Source: Cymodocea nodosa
Taxonomy: Eukaryota > Streptophyta > Magnoliopsida > Alismatales > Cymodoceaceae
NCBI GenBank assembly: GCA_036874045.1
Contig: CM072338.1
Coordinates: 14,716,501-14,780,500 of the forward strand
Direction of reading: 5' to 3'
Length of the DNA: 64,000 nucleotides
Each line of letters opens with the position of its first letter. The stretch's first letter is position 1. Under the pieces are notes generated by a model that made no database searches, was not told the DNA's origin, and was given only the letters and a program-made list of their open reading frames with translations. The translations under genes and the position numbers were made by a program. This document shows positions 12,055 through 23,169 of the stretch, one piece after another.

Positions 12055-13461
12055 GTGAGGATGAATCCCAGTGACATGTTTACTACTACAGTTGATAATG
12101 CAATTTCATTCATACTGGATGAAGAAGAAGTGGCTAGAAGAAGGCGACTACGTCTATTAATGTCATGGATAATTTTAGTAAAAATGGCAAGTACGTCACT
12201 ATTACTATACAATAACACAAGTTGTATATATAGTAAAGAAGGTGCAGATTACATTAAGAGATTACTAGATCCTTGTCAACCTCATCAAGCTTACAATTGT
12301 CGGAAGATTTATAGAATGAGTCAAAGTGTGTTTAAAAGTTTTTGTTCTTTAATGAGAAATGAAGGAGTTATTGCTGATACCAACAACATTAGTGTAGAAG
12401 AGAAATTTGCCATGTTCCTTGTCACAGTAGGGCAAAATCAAAGGTATGGAGTAACAGTTGAGCGATTTAGTCGTTCAAGTTGGAGTGTTAGCAAATACTT
12501 TAATGAAGTATTAAATGCTATAATACGTCTACATCATGTGCTTATAGCAAGACCTTTATCTTCAACACCAAGTCGAATTGCAGATGATGTAAATGTTTAT
12601 CCATATTTTAAGGTATGTATTCACTTTTGTAATGTCCTTGTAGTTTTTATCTTATTTAAGGAATTAAATGATGTTTAATATGTATAGGATTGCATTGGAG
12701 CTATTGATGGTACTCATATCAAAGCAACTATTTTTGGACAAGAAACAGCTAGATTTAGAAATAGGAAAGGTGAATTGTCTCAAAATGTGATGGCAGCATG
12801 TAATTTTGATATGAGATTTACATATATTTTAGTTGGTTGAGAAGGATCAGTAGCTGATGCTCGTATCCTTCAAGATGCAATTAGTAGACCTAATGGTTTC
12901 AAAGTTCCTCCAGGTAAATGCAATTAGTATATTTTCAAGTAATATGCACATTATCATACTAATTTCTATTATTCTATAGGTAAGTTTTACTTGGTAGATG
13001 CTGGATATCCCAATCGACCAGAGTATATTTGCCCATTTCGAGGTGTACGCTATTATTTATCTGATTATGTTAATGATAGACTTCCTAGTAATGCTGTAGA
13101 AAACTTTAACTACAGGCATTCACAACTAAGAACAGTCATTGAGCGTACATTTGGAGTTGTGAAACATCGTTTTTCAATCTTACGAGGTCAGATACCATAT
13201 CCATATGAAACACAAGTGAAGATTGTGATCGCATGTTTTTTACTTCACAATTTCATTCGATTGGCTGATAAAGAAGATTTACTTGAAGATTTGCAAGATG
13301 AGTTAGAAGAATTAAATATTACTAATGATATACAACCAACAGGAGAAGTGCATATGGATGGACATTCACAGGTTGGAACGAGTCAAGAACAACGAAAAGA
13401 ATTAGTTGATAAGATGCGTGAGGATATGATGATGGCAATGTGGGATGGAAGGACTATTTAA
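12055..13461 (+). pseudogene. PIF/Harbinger DDE transposase
   Basis: This is the enzyme that cuts and re-inserts the element. There are three exons, 12055-12612, 12688-12913 and 12980-13461, with short GT-AG introns of 75 and 66 nt. The N-terminal part has the helix-turn-helix region of plant PIF transposases (FAMFLVTVGQNQRYGVTVERF). The catalytic residues are all present: D in CIGAIDGTHI (about 12700), D in YLVDAGYPN (about 12996) and E in TVIERTFGVVKHRF (about 13141). One nonsense codon is visible: TGA at 12838-12840, where the family has Trp (VG-W-EGS.AD). It is consistent with TGG to TGA. Everything else reads through to the natural stop. The ATG at 12061 is an alternative start. Confidence 0.88.
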
Positions 13462-13654
13462 GTCCATTTATATTATACCTTTGGATCTTAATAAGTAATA
13501 AGTAGAATGCTTTGTATCTTTGGACTATTGTGTAGATTGATGTTGTAAAACTTTGAATGCTTTGTACTTTTAGACTACTTTTTAAATTTATGTTGTAATA
13601 AGTAGAGCATGTATACTTTTTCAAGTCATTAATATTATTTTCATTTTTAAAAAT

Positions 13655-13883
13655 AAAATTACAGATTGATGTATTAATTACACAATTTTAGGTAGTGTTT
13701 TATAATATATTTTGGTTGAAATCTTAAATCTATTAGTTCAAACCATAGATTATAAATTATTCTTATTATTTTAATCTTTAAATACAATTTAGTTTAAAAT
13801 ACATATACATATATACATACATATACATATATATATATTTATTTATATATATATAAAGTATCGGTTTTCCCGAACAACCAATT

Positions 13884-13926
<43 letters not shown>

Positions 13927-15041
13927 AAAATTATCGGTTGAATCGAACATGTTCGGTTCAACCGATACAAATATATATATTTATATATATAAAAAGTATC
14001 GGTTGAACCGAACATGTCAATTCAAAAAATATATATACATATATATATATTTATATATATAAAAAGTATCGGTTGAACCGAACATTATCGGTTCAACCGA
14101 TGCAAATATATATACATATATATATTTATATATATAAAAAGTATCGGTTGAACCGAACATGATCGGTTCAACCGATAGAAATATATATACATATATATAT
14201 ATATATTTATATATATAAAAAGTATCGGTTGAACCGAACATGTTCGGTTCAACCAATTCAAAAATATCATAAAAAATTACAAATATGCAAAGCCCTCTCT
14301 ACTCAACCGATTAATATATATATATATAAAACATAAATTATCGGTTGAACCGAAAGATCATCGATTCAACCATTTTCAATATTAATAAATATTAATAGTT
14401 TATAATCTATCGGTTGAACCGAAAGATCATCGATTCAACCGTTTTCAATATTAATAAATATTAATAGTTTATAATCTATCGGTTGAACCAATATATTTAC
14501 GGTTCAACCGTTTTCCAATAAGTAAATATGTAAATAATAATAATATATCAGTAAATATTTTATTCTTCTGCTCAACAAAGACATTCTCGCTTTTGCCAAG
14601 TTAAGTAAATATACATACATATATATTAAAATAATAATGGTAAACAATGGATTAATAATGATATAACATCTTTATATTATTTTAAAAAAAATTATAAATA
14701 CACATAAAATATAATGTAATAATTAAAATAATATAAAAAATTTAAGAAAAAGAGAGAATAATATTAGACATATATATCTAAGAATTAATAATAAAAATAA
14801 TAATAAAATTTAATTTACAAAGAAAAAATGAAGATGTAGATTTTTAATGGTAAAAGTATGCTTATCTTTTAGGGACCTTTTGCATTTTGATGATTTTTAT
14901 TCTATATTTCCTAATGTACAATTAAAAACATTTAATGTACATAATTATATTTGAATATCAAATAAAATAATATTATTTTTAGGTGTAAATATAAAATTAC
15001 AAATTAATGTATCAATTACACAATTTTAAGTAGTGTATTAG
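13655..15041. repeat. ~1.3 kb segment bounded by ~50-bp direct repeats inside Harbinger copy 2
   Basis: About 49 bases at 13655-13703 recur at 14993-15041 with only a few differences (shared core CAATTACACAATTTTA or close). The DNA between holds the palindrome array and AT-rich filler and no gene. The Harbinger copy at 1-660 has only one such block and no array, so this segment was gained by copy 2 or its lineage. Confidence 0.7.
13850..14515. repeat. array of near-palindromic ATCGGTTGAACCGA units
   Basis: About nine units of roughly 70-80 bases. Each has an AT microsatellite part (TATATATATTTATATATATA) and a hairpin core, ATCGGTTGAACCGAACATG followed by its inverse CGGTTCAACCGAT. Units near 13933, 14067, 14139 and 14222 have almost perfect palindromes, and the last three (from 14339) have a different spacer. 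The minus-strand frames here encode only the repeat. Confidence 0.85.
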
Positions 15042-15242
15042 AATTTATTTCATTATTTTTTCAATTTCCAAACATTCTGGCGTGCACTAAAACCCCATAG
15101 GAATTCTAACTTTCTTAACTTTCCGATAGATGCACTAAACCCCTATGGAAATTCTGACATTCCAGACATTCTATTTCCTTTCCTTCTGAACTTTCCATTT
15201 CATTTCCGTCTGGACTTTCCGGCGTGCACTAACAGCCCCTTA

Positions 15243-16729
15243 GGTTCATTGCTCACCCTGTGAACTGAGGCTTGCCCACATGACCTCAACCACCCTCGAC
15301 TGTGCACAACTCTAGTCGGTAGATGCAGCTCAATGGTCAATTCATATTGAATGGTTAGGCATACACTCGATGCTTCGTACCCACCGATCATGCCCACCTG
15401 TGTTAACACAGTCATTACCAAGGCCACTTCAAGTGGTACTTGACACAACTCGAACACTATTAACATTTATAAATAATGGTAATGTTTTTATCTTCATTTT
15501 TTGGAATGTCATTACCTCAAACAAGTCAAGTTTGATTTCCTTAAAAAAATTAAAGAAGATTACACTTAAAACTACCTTCACTTTTGATCAAAGTTCAAAT
15601 TCCTTTTCTAGGTAATGTGATCAAAGTTCAAATTAGCGTCTTTATCTTTAAAAAGTTGCATTAGAATACTTCTGAACTATAGAAATCTTTGCGGAACCAT
15701 ATGATATTAAGTGTTTTAGTGATATTATGTTTTACCCTTACCTAATATGTTACTTAGCACGTACTTTTGGGCATTCCGATTTATTTTGTTTTTCATTCAA
15801 TTTACTTGGTAAAGTGAATCTTCAACATATTGCTCTTTGATTGTGGGGGTGTTTGATGCTTTGCTAATTGAGAGAGTAGAAGACTGATTAGTGGAGAGAG
15901 GTGCTCCTCCTCAATAGGGAGGGATCGAATGAGGTTACTTTCGTCTTCCTCTCTCATTTGTGATAAGTAATTAATGGTCAAACAAAGGGAAACTCCACAA
16001 TTGGATAGAAGGGTTTTGGTTATGATTGGTTGACTTTTTTATTGAATATCTCTAATCTTAGGTTTTATTGAAGCCCAAAACAGCGATGCTAAGGTTGAAC
16101 ACCTAAAATAAGCCTTGTGATTTGTTGGCTTCTCATCAAGGGAGGTCCTTCAATTTATTTGCATATTAGGCTTCATATACTTGTTAAAAGCTACATGCAG
16201 TCTTCTTCTTTGTCTATGGATTTAGAACTTTCAATTAGGGCCTTTTTAACTAATTTCACACATGAGTGATTGATAGGCTTTCTTTCCTTTGATTTGCGTT
16301 AGGGTTTCTTTTTTTTCTAGATTGATCTATTGTTAAGGTTTGAAATTAGGGTTGTTGATTAGTTTCCTTTCATCACTCTATACGTCATTGATTTCACTTT
16401 CTTCAATCATTGATTAATAAAAATTTTCACTTTTTTTGCATGAACGATATACATTAGATGGATCCCGATTGATGGACTTATGGGATATGATGTGGAGGGT
16501 TTTTGTGGGGAGCTAGGGATTTAGACCTCAATAGCTAGTCAATTTTTGAGTTGCAAGATATTTTGGAGGAGTTAGGGATAGATGGAAGCAGCATGATCTT
16601 CCATGCCTAACCAAATGAGTTTGGTCAAGTGGTCGTTACATTAAACAATGATGTAATAGACATGTTAGGTAGATTTAGACGAGAGCAACGCAAATTAAGG
16701 ATCATAACTTAATTTGAGTGTTGAAGTTA
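15243..16729. other. intergenic DNA without recognisable genes
   Basis: AT-rich sequence with short unconvincing frames (15200-15466 minus, 15370-15615 plus). No element ends or RNA genes were recognised. Confidence 0.4.
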
Positions 16730-17220
16730 TGGAAGAGGTTGGTGAAGATGAAGTTGATGGAGTACCTGATGAGGATGGTAGCGAGCCTATCCATGTGAGA
16801 GGAAATGTCAAGAAATCACTCTAGTGGTAATGGCAACGAAATCTTTGACTATAATATGTCAAATGAGGGTGGTGATGGTTGTGACAATTTCTTACTTGAC
16901 AAGTTCAAGTGAAGAGAGTGGTTTCATCCCTGACATGCCGACAGTGAATGAGGAGTTGGATGATATGGGTAGGAGTTCTTTCAACAACTACTGTGTCTCC
17001 AAACCATCTATTAAAGTAGGTATGAAGTTCTGTGACCCTACAACCTCAATTGGAGAAAATAAAGGTTAACCCTAGCTAAGATGAAAGTAGATGTTTTGAA
17101 GAAGAATATGCTAACCATTTATTCAATTATATGGGTTAGTGGTCCATTCAAGGGAATCCGCTTGAATGCTGCTGGTGTGGACCATTGGTTCTATTAGAGG
17201 CATATGTTGTTTTAGTCCTC
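16730..17220 (+). pseudogene. possible MULE transposase N-terminal debris
   Basis: Broken frames give an acidic stretch (VGEDEVDGVPDEDGSEP, about 16738-16788), then SGFIPDMPTVNEELDD and KPSIKVGMKF. Plant MuDR-type transposases often have an acidic N-terminus followed by a block like LKLGMKF before their DNA-binding region. The match is short and interrupted by stops, and no terminal inverted repeats were found, so another repeat family is possible. Confidence 0.3.
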
Positions 17221-17518
17221 TTATATTGTAGTTTTCATGATTTAATTGGCGGCAAGAGTTTATGAAGTGAGAGTGTTGTTGTACTATGAACTATACATGT
17301 AATTGATTCATCGGGGTGAGGAGATCAAACCATGCATTTGAATTCGACGTTGAAGTATGCTGAACTATGGAGTTGATGTTGTTGCATGAATATAACTGAT
17401 GAATATAATCAAAATGAATGAAATTTTTCGATAAATTATACAAATTTACCTTTGTTTTATTAGTATAACAAGACAGCAAGAAGTTCAAAAAAGAAAGTCT
17501 GCCTCCTTTTAGGGGCAT

Positions 17519-17936
17519 GTGAAGATGTCCGTTTGGTGGCCATGGCTTCTTTGCAGTGAATTCTCTGGCAAGCGTGTCCGCCTTGTTCCGTTCTGTCGTC
17601 GTCGTTCGCGTCCAACCTTTGCCAGCCGGCAAACCTCGTGTGCCTTTTGCTGGAGATGGGTACCGGAGGAAATTATCAACGTCCTCGGCTGTTTGTGTCG
17701 GAATTAAGGTCCTCCAGTCGTCACCCGTGAACGCCCCAACTCGAGAAAGTCCAAGCCCTGGCGAACCAGTGGAAGAAGAGAACATGAATGTGGCAGAGGC
17801 TACCGGAGAATTGCAGGTCTCCGGTGGCGGTAAACGAAGTCTGCGTTGGGGTTCCTTCCACCGGAGCACATCTGCTTGGTACGAATTTTTAAATGAAGGT
17901 ATATTAATACATAATAAATGTTTTTTATTATTTTAA
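17519..17936. other. unrecognised GC-rich open segment
   Basis: Base composition rises sharply here and both strands are open: plus-strand 17556-17936 (126 codons) and minus-strand 17291-17869 (192 codons). The minus-strand frame includes GLGLSRVGAFTGDDWRTLIP and the plus-strand frame ends KRSLRWGSFHRSTSAWYEF. I recognise neither. It could be an exon fragment of a host gene, perhaps captured by the transposon debris just upstream, or a small lineage-specific gene. Confidence 0.35.
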
Positions 17937-19439
17937 CATTAATACGTTGAAATGATCTGAAAGAGTCTGGAAGTTTGTTCTTGAAAGAAGAAAAAACAAG
18001 CACAAGGGGCAGACGTTTATAATTAAAAATGCTAAACATTAATTTAAAATCTAACGTGATTTTTATCATTCACGGATTTTAATTTAATGTATTTAAATTT
18101 TAAGACAAGTAATTGCGGTATTTTTAATTGGGAGTAATTAAGAAGAGTAGGTCATCGGTGGACGTTACATGAAGCCGTAAAGGCTCCAGAGAGTTAGTTA
18201 TAGAAACCAAGGGCGAGTAGGCAGGTAAGGGAAATGGTTAATTAAGATCATGCAGTCACATACAGATAGATCTTCATTGTTACGTACACTGTCTTAATTA
18301 GATTATGCAGATACAGTGTAATTTTTGATTATTCAAATCTAGAATCTTACTTCTCGTGATGGAAGAAGCACATGCATGAACTACCACAGTATTTTATATT
18401 TATCCCAGATACTTTTTCAAATGTACCATCAACATATATATATATATATATATATTATCGAATGACGGTAAGGCCGAGTGTGATGTGAAAGGAAAGTACT
18501 GGACGGCTGTGACCATCATTTACAGGCGTCATGTGCTTGCTCTTTCTCTACTATTTTTGTCCATTGGAAGGCATCATCAGTTCTTGATGGGAAAGTAGTA
18601 CTCATGGTTGTGGCAAACAAGTCCAACCATGCTTGACACTTTCTTGTCGACACTTGATTATAAGGATAGGTCTGTTGTGTTGTTTCACACTTTCTGCTCA
18701 TGATAGCTGTTGCAAATGAAGCCCTTCATCAGTTTTAATGAATTAATGAAGGTGCTAGCTAGCTTTTTGCCAAACTTGTCTCAAAGTGTATCATCCTTGG
18801 TGATTAATAATAATAATAATAATATCATTGGTTTAGTTTCCATCAAACTAGATGGATTCAATAATCTCTTATGGAAATCTCTTTTTTGGGCCAATTTTCC
18901 AAAGTTAGAATCTAAAGGACCATATCATTATAAATAGACCTACACTGTTGAAAAACTTTGTGGAATGCTTCTCACGCACTTTTGGTATGGTTTAACACTT
19001 GGCATCTCTAGTAAAGTTCTCTCCCTCTCTCTCTTATAGGATTGGAGGCAAGGGTGTTGGTTGGGAAGAGATTCCAACGACGAATTTAAGACTCCAATGT
19101 GTGGTGAGTAGGGAAAGGTTAGGTATGTTTTTCAATGAATTGATCTAACTTCGTTACCTTCTCTATTTACATGGGAACCTTCGTCACCCCTCTGTCCCCC
19201 CTCCAATGGCTTTCTGTTGGCCATTTCTTTTCTAGTCATTAACTCCATAGAGTAAATCCTACTATTTATCATGAAACTATCGACCATTTCTCTCCCTCTT
19301 TTATTTTTTGTGATCTTTAATGATCACACATACCCACATCTTCTACTTAGTCATAAAAATTGTATACAAAATTTCATGTAAGGAAATGTTTTGCTTCCAC
19401 TCTCACTATTCTTGAAATGTATGATTTCAACTTTCATTA
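17937..19439. other. intergenic DNA with microsatellites
   Basis: Contains an AT dinucleotide run near 18436-18456 and an AAT run near 18806-18823. Short frames (18516-18701 minus, 18710-18937 plus) resemble nothing I know. Confidence 0.4.
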
Positions 19440-22240
19440 TTAATATTTATGAGTATGTTCTCTATTTCTATTATTAATAGAAATATTCCTTAATCCTATT
19501 AAGTTTACAAACTTAATGAATTTTTTTGTTAAATTTTTTATTATCAAAGGATCAATAATCATATCTTCTATAATGATATAACTCAATTTTATTTCTCTTT
19601 TTATTACAATATCACAAATATAGTAATAATATATATCAATATGTTGTCCTCTTGAATTATTTTCACCATTATGTATAAAACTAATTATTACTTGGTTATC
19701 ACAATACATTTCTATTAGACTATTTGTTAAGTTGAGATTTAAATCATTTATAAATCTCTTAATCTAAATAATATGTGATGCAACTGCACTATAAATAACA
19801 TATTTAACTTTCTATATGTATTTTGTTATACATCCTTTTTTTTACTATTCCAAGATATAATTGTACCTCTAAAGATAAATAAATGTCTTGATGTAAACTT
19901 TCCATCATCTTTGTCATCACCAAAATTTGTATCAAAACAATTAAGCTCTTTCACTTGATATGTTAACTTATGATGTAAAGTTCCTTTTATATATTTCATT
20001 ATTCTCTTGACAACTTTTCAATGTTTTATTCTGAGATTACTTTGATAGCTACTTACAAAACTTACCGCATATGTCAGGTCTAGACTAATACACAACATAG
20101 CATACATTAAACTTTTAACCGCTTGGGTATAATATATTCTTAAAGGTTCATTCTCCTTTCCAATATATTGATCCTTAACCTTTTCCTATAGACATTTGAT
20201 GCAGGGGTTGAAGAACAATTATCCCTTCTAAACCTTTTTAGTAACATGCATAGCTATTTTTCCTAACTTTTACTCAATATCCTAGATTTCTGATCCCCAA
20301 GGATTCAAATTCCAAGAATATAAGATACTTCCCCCATGTCCTTTATCTCAAATTTTTGGCTAAGTTCTTCCTTCGTTTTAACCAATATGCTAGTGTCATT
20401 TCTAGCGAGTAAGATATCATCTACATACAATGGCTGTATCACAAACCTACTCCTACTTTTCCTAACATATATACAATAATCTAACATGTTTGAAACAAAT
20501 CTCATTCTGATGATCACATCATAAAACTTTTTGTATTATTGTCTTGAGGCTTATTTCAAACCATATATTGATCTATTTAACTTGCACACTTTTCTTTCAT
20601 GTCCTTTCACTTAAAAATCTTCTATGACATGTAAATCTCTTCTTACAAATTACCATTTAGAAAAATAGTTTTTACATCTATTTGATGTAATTCTAAATCT
20701 AAATGTGCAATAATAGCCAATATTATTCTTATTGAAGCAAACTTAGTCATTGCAAAAGAAGTTTCTTGAAAATCAATTCTCAACTTTTATGTATAACTTT
20801 TAACAACTAATTGAACCTTATATTTATTAATAGACCCATCAGCCTTTAACTTTTTCTAGAATATCCATTTGCATCCTATAGCTTTTCCTTCTTTAAGTAG
20901 ATCACACAATTCTCATACTTGATTCCTTTTCATGGAATCAATCTTAGCATCCAAAGCTTCAAGCCATAAATCTTTTTCTTGAGATTCAATAATATCTTTA
21001 TATGTTATCGGTTCCATGTGATTTTCCTCTATATCAACTAATAAACAAGAAGAGTCACAAGAATACAAATGATAATTATCCATTCATACTAGTTGATATC
21101 TTATTCTTTTATTGCTAACAAGTACTATTGATTCTTCTTGTTCTCTATTCCTATTAATAGTTTCGTCATTTTCATTTATAGACTTATTTTGGTTTTCTAT
21201 CACAATTTACATGGGTTTATTTACATTTTCAATTGCAATTTCCATAGGTTTATTTGTATTCTCATTATTTTGTTCCCCTTCAACTATAAGGTCATTTTCT
21301 AGGATTTTATTGAAATAGTCATCATTCATTATAAATAGTAGTTTATTTTCTATTTCATTTTACTCCTTTTCATTTAAGCTTTCTAGAAAAGTAGCATCCC
21401 TATACTTAATAATTTCCTTTTCTTTATTATAAAACCTATATCCAAAAGAATTTTCATAATAGCCTAAAACCTACATTTTATTGTTCTAGATTCTAACTTA
21501 TTCCTCAATTATCTAAGAATAAGTATATGGGTTATAGAGTCATTTCCTTAAACAATATAAGTTGGGCTTTATTTTGTTTTACAACTCATAAGGTTTATTT
21601 AGCACAAATTCGGTAAGTATTTTATTCAATACATGATTTACTACAAGTAAAGTTTCTCCTCAAAAACTTTTGAAAATACCTAAATGTGAAAACATATATC
21701 TAACAGAGTTCATGAAAGTTCTGCTCTTCCTTTTAACCACATCATTTTGTTATGATGTATAAGGAATTATAGTTTACCTTTTTATTTCATGCATTTCACA
21801 ATATAGTTCACATTCCTTTGAATTATATTCTCCACCTATATCTAACCCTAACACCTTAATTTTCCTTCCAAGTTGTTTTTCTACTTCTAACTTATATTTC
21901 TCAAAATAAGTCAATACTTCATTCTTATGACTTAGTAAATAAACACAAGTATATTAAGAAAAGTCATTTATGAAGGTCATAAAATATTCCTTGTGATTAT
22001 ATGTTTTAATACTAAGTGGACAATATACATTAGAATGAATTAAGTCTAATAATTCATTTGATCTATGTCCATTTTTGAAGGATTTCTTAGTCATTTTTCT
22101 AATCAAGCAATGTTATCACTTATCTAATTCCATGTCATTAAAATGAGGTAACAAATTCATTTTCACCATTTGTTTCATTTTATGTATATTAACCAAATCT
22201 AATCTCAATTGCCATAATTCACATTCTGATAGGCAACACA
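19440..22240 (-). pseudogene. Ty1/copia pol remnant B (integrase, RT, RNase H)
   Basis: Read on the minus strand from 22240 downward, the order is integrase, RT, RNase H. Integrase traces include LLDLIHSNVYCP, EYFMTFINDFS and a GLDIGGEYNSKE block near 21830. The integrase tail (FYNKEKEIIKYRDATFLES near 21400) leads into an acidic linker and RT (ELHQIDVKTIFLNG near 20680, catalytic PLYVDDILLARND near 20415). RNase H follows (MYCDNQVIISFIHN, 19709 downward, then a KRE.KLSYI block). Stops and frameshifts occur every few dozen codons. No gag, PBS or LTR was found, so this is a pol-only fossil. Confidence 0.82.
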
Positions 22241-22549
22241 AGGAATAATTCATCTATTGCACATGTACTTCAGCTCCTTCTCCTTCGTCTTCACCTTGCG
22301 CAACCAGTCTGAGATGGGAAAGATGTTGTAATATAATCACAATCATCAATCATCCATCCATTGTTACGACTCAACAACAAAAACTGTTACAATTAACATT
22401 TGCGTTTTTTAGGAAACCATTCATTACCCGTCGTCAGGTGAAGTGTCGTCAAGCCGTGAGCACACTATGATTTCGGTTGGCTTGGGTGCCCAACCACCAA
22501 TCATAGGTTGGTTGGAATCAACTTCCGGAAGCAATCGATTGTGGCACGC

Positions 22550-22870
22550 TTGTTTGCTAAGTTGGAATATCAAGCACTCGCACATACTCCCACAAAACTA
22601 AGTAGGGTTCAACCACTCCCTCTCCAAGCTCGGTTTCCCTACAATGTTCATTCCAATTCTGTGCGATAATGCTTCGGCGAAATCCCATGCTCTCCATGAT
22701 CAAACTAAACATGTTAAAATTTCTGTTCATTTTATCAAAAGCATGTTAATGCCAAGCTTGCCATGTGAATACACTTATCAAATCACCAATGATTGCACTA
22801 AAGGCTTGCGTACTCAACATTTGCACCCACTTAGTTTGAGGGTGGATGATAGAGCAAGTTAAATCACTAC
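22550..22870 (+). pseudogene. copia RNase H C-terminal fragment
   Basis: The plus strand reads LEYQALAHTPTKLSRVQPL near 22563 and, after a frameshift near 22650, PILCDNASAKSHALHDQTKH, then KGLRTQHLHPLSLRVDD to the stop at 22862. These match the end of copia RNase H (catalytic-site LxCDNxSA, then TKH, then the DIFTKGL region) and the usual polyprotein terminus. Sequence after 22863 may be the start of an LTR, but no partner was found. It lies opposite in strand to remnant B, so it is a separate insertion. Confidence 0.7.
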
Positions 22871-23169
22871 TAAATTGGCATTGTAGTTAAGTTAACGCTA
22901 CTGATTGACTGTTGTTATAAAACATAATCAATTTGATGTAAATGAACACACATGTAACGATTAATTATTAGAGAGCACTATTATTCTCGTTAAGGTGCTT
23001 CGCTCCCTCCGCTTCCTCTATTCAATCCCTGTTTTCTGCAAGTTGTCTTTTTCTTCCTCTCGCCGATCATCTCAGCACACTCGTCGATGCTTCACAACTT
23101 CCAGTCCCGAAATTTACGATTCCTGAATAAATAAATGGCACCAAGTGCATCTCCACTACTAGAATTGCA

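Larger units (their letters stand above)
8877..15239 (+). mobile_element. full-length PIF/Harbinger DNA transposon (copy 2)
   Basis: Terminal inverted repeats at 8877-8899 and 15217-15239 agree at 20 of 23 positions (core GTTAGTGCAC, then CCGGAA). They are flanked by the target duplication TTA at 8874-8876 and 15240-15242, as expected for PIF/Harbinger (3-bp TWA). Inside are both usual genes on the plus strand: a Myb/SANT-like protein (10672-11706) and a DDE transposase (12055-13461). The 6.4 kb length is on the long side, partly because of a 1.3 kb palindrome-bearing segment (about 13704-15041). Nonsense codons in both genes suggest the copy is no longer autonomous. Confidence 0.92.

Noticed and set aside
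14017-14270. Minus-strand frames with repeated EPIMFGSTDTFYIYKY
   Set aside because: They are translations of the palindromic repeat array, not a protein gene.
13850-14515. CRISPR-like look: repeats with regular spacing
   Set aside because: Units are palindromes with AT microsatellite spacers that are themselves repeats, in a plant transposon.
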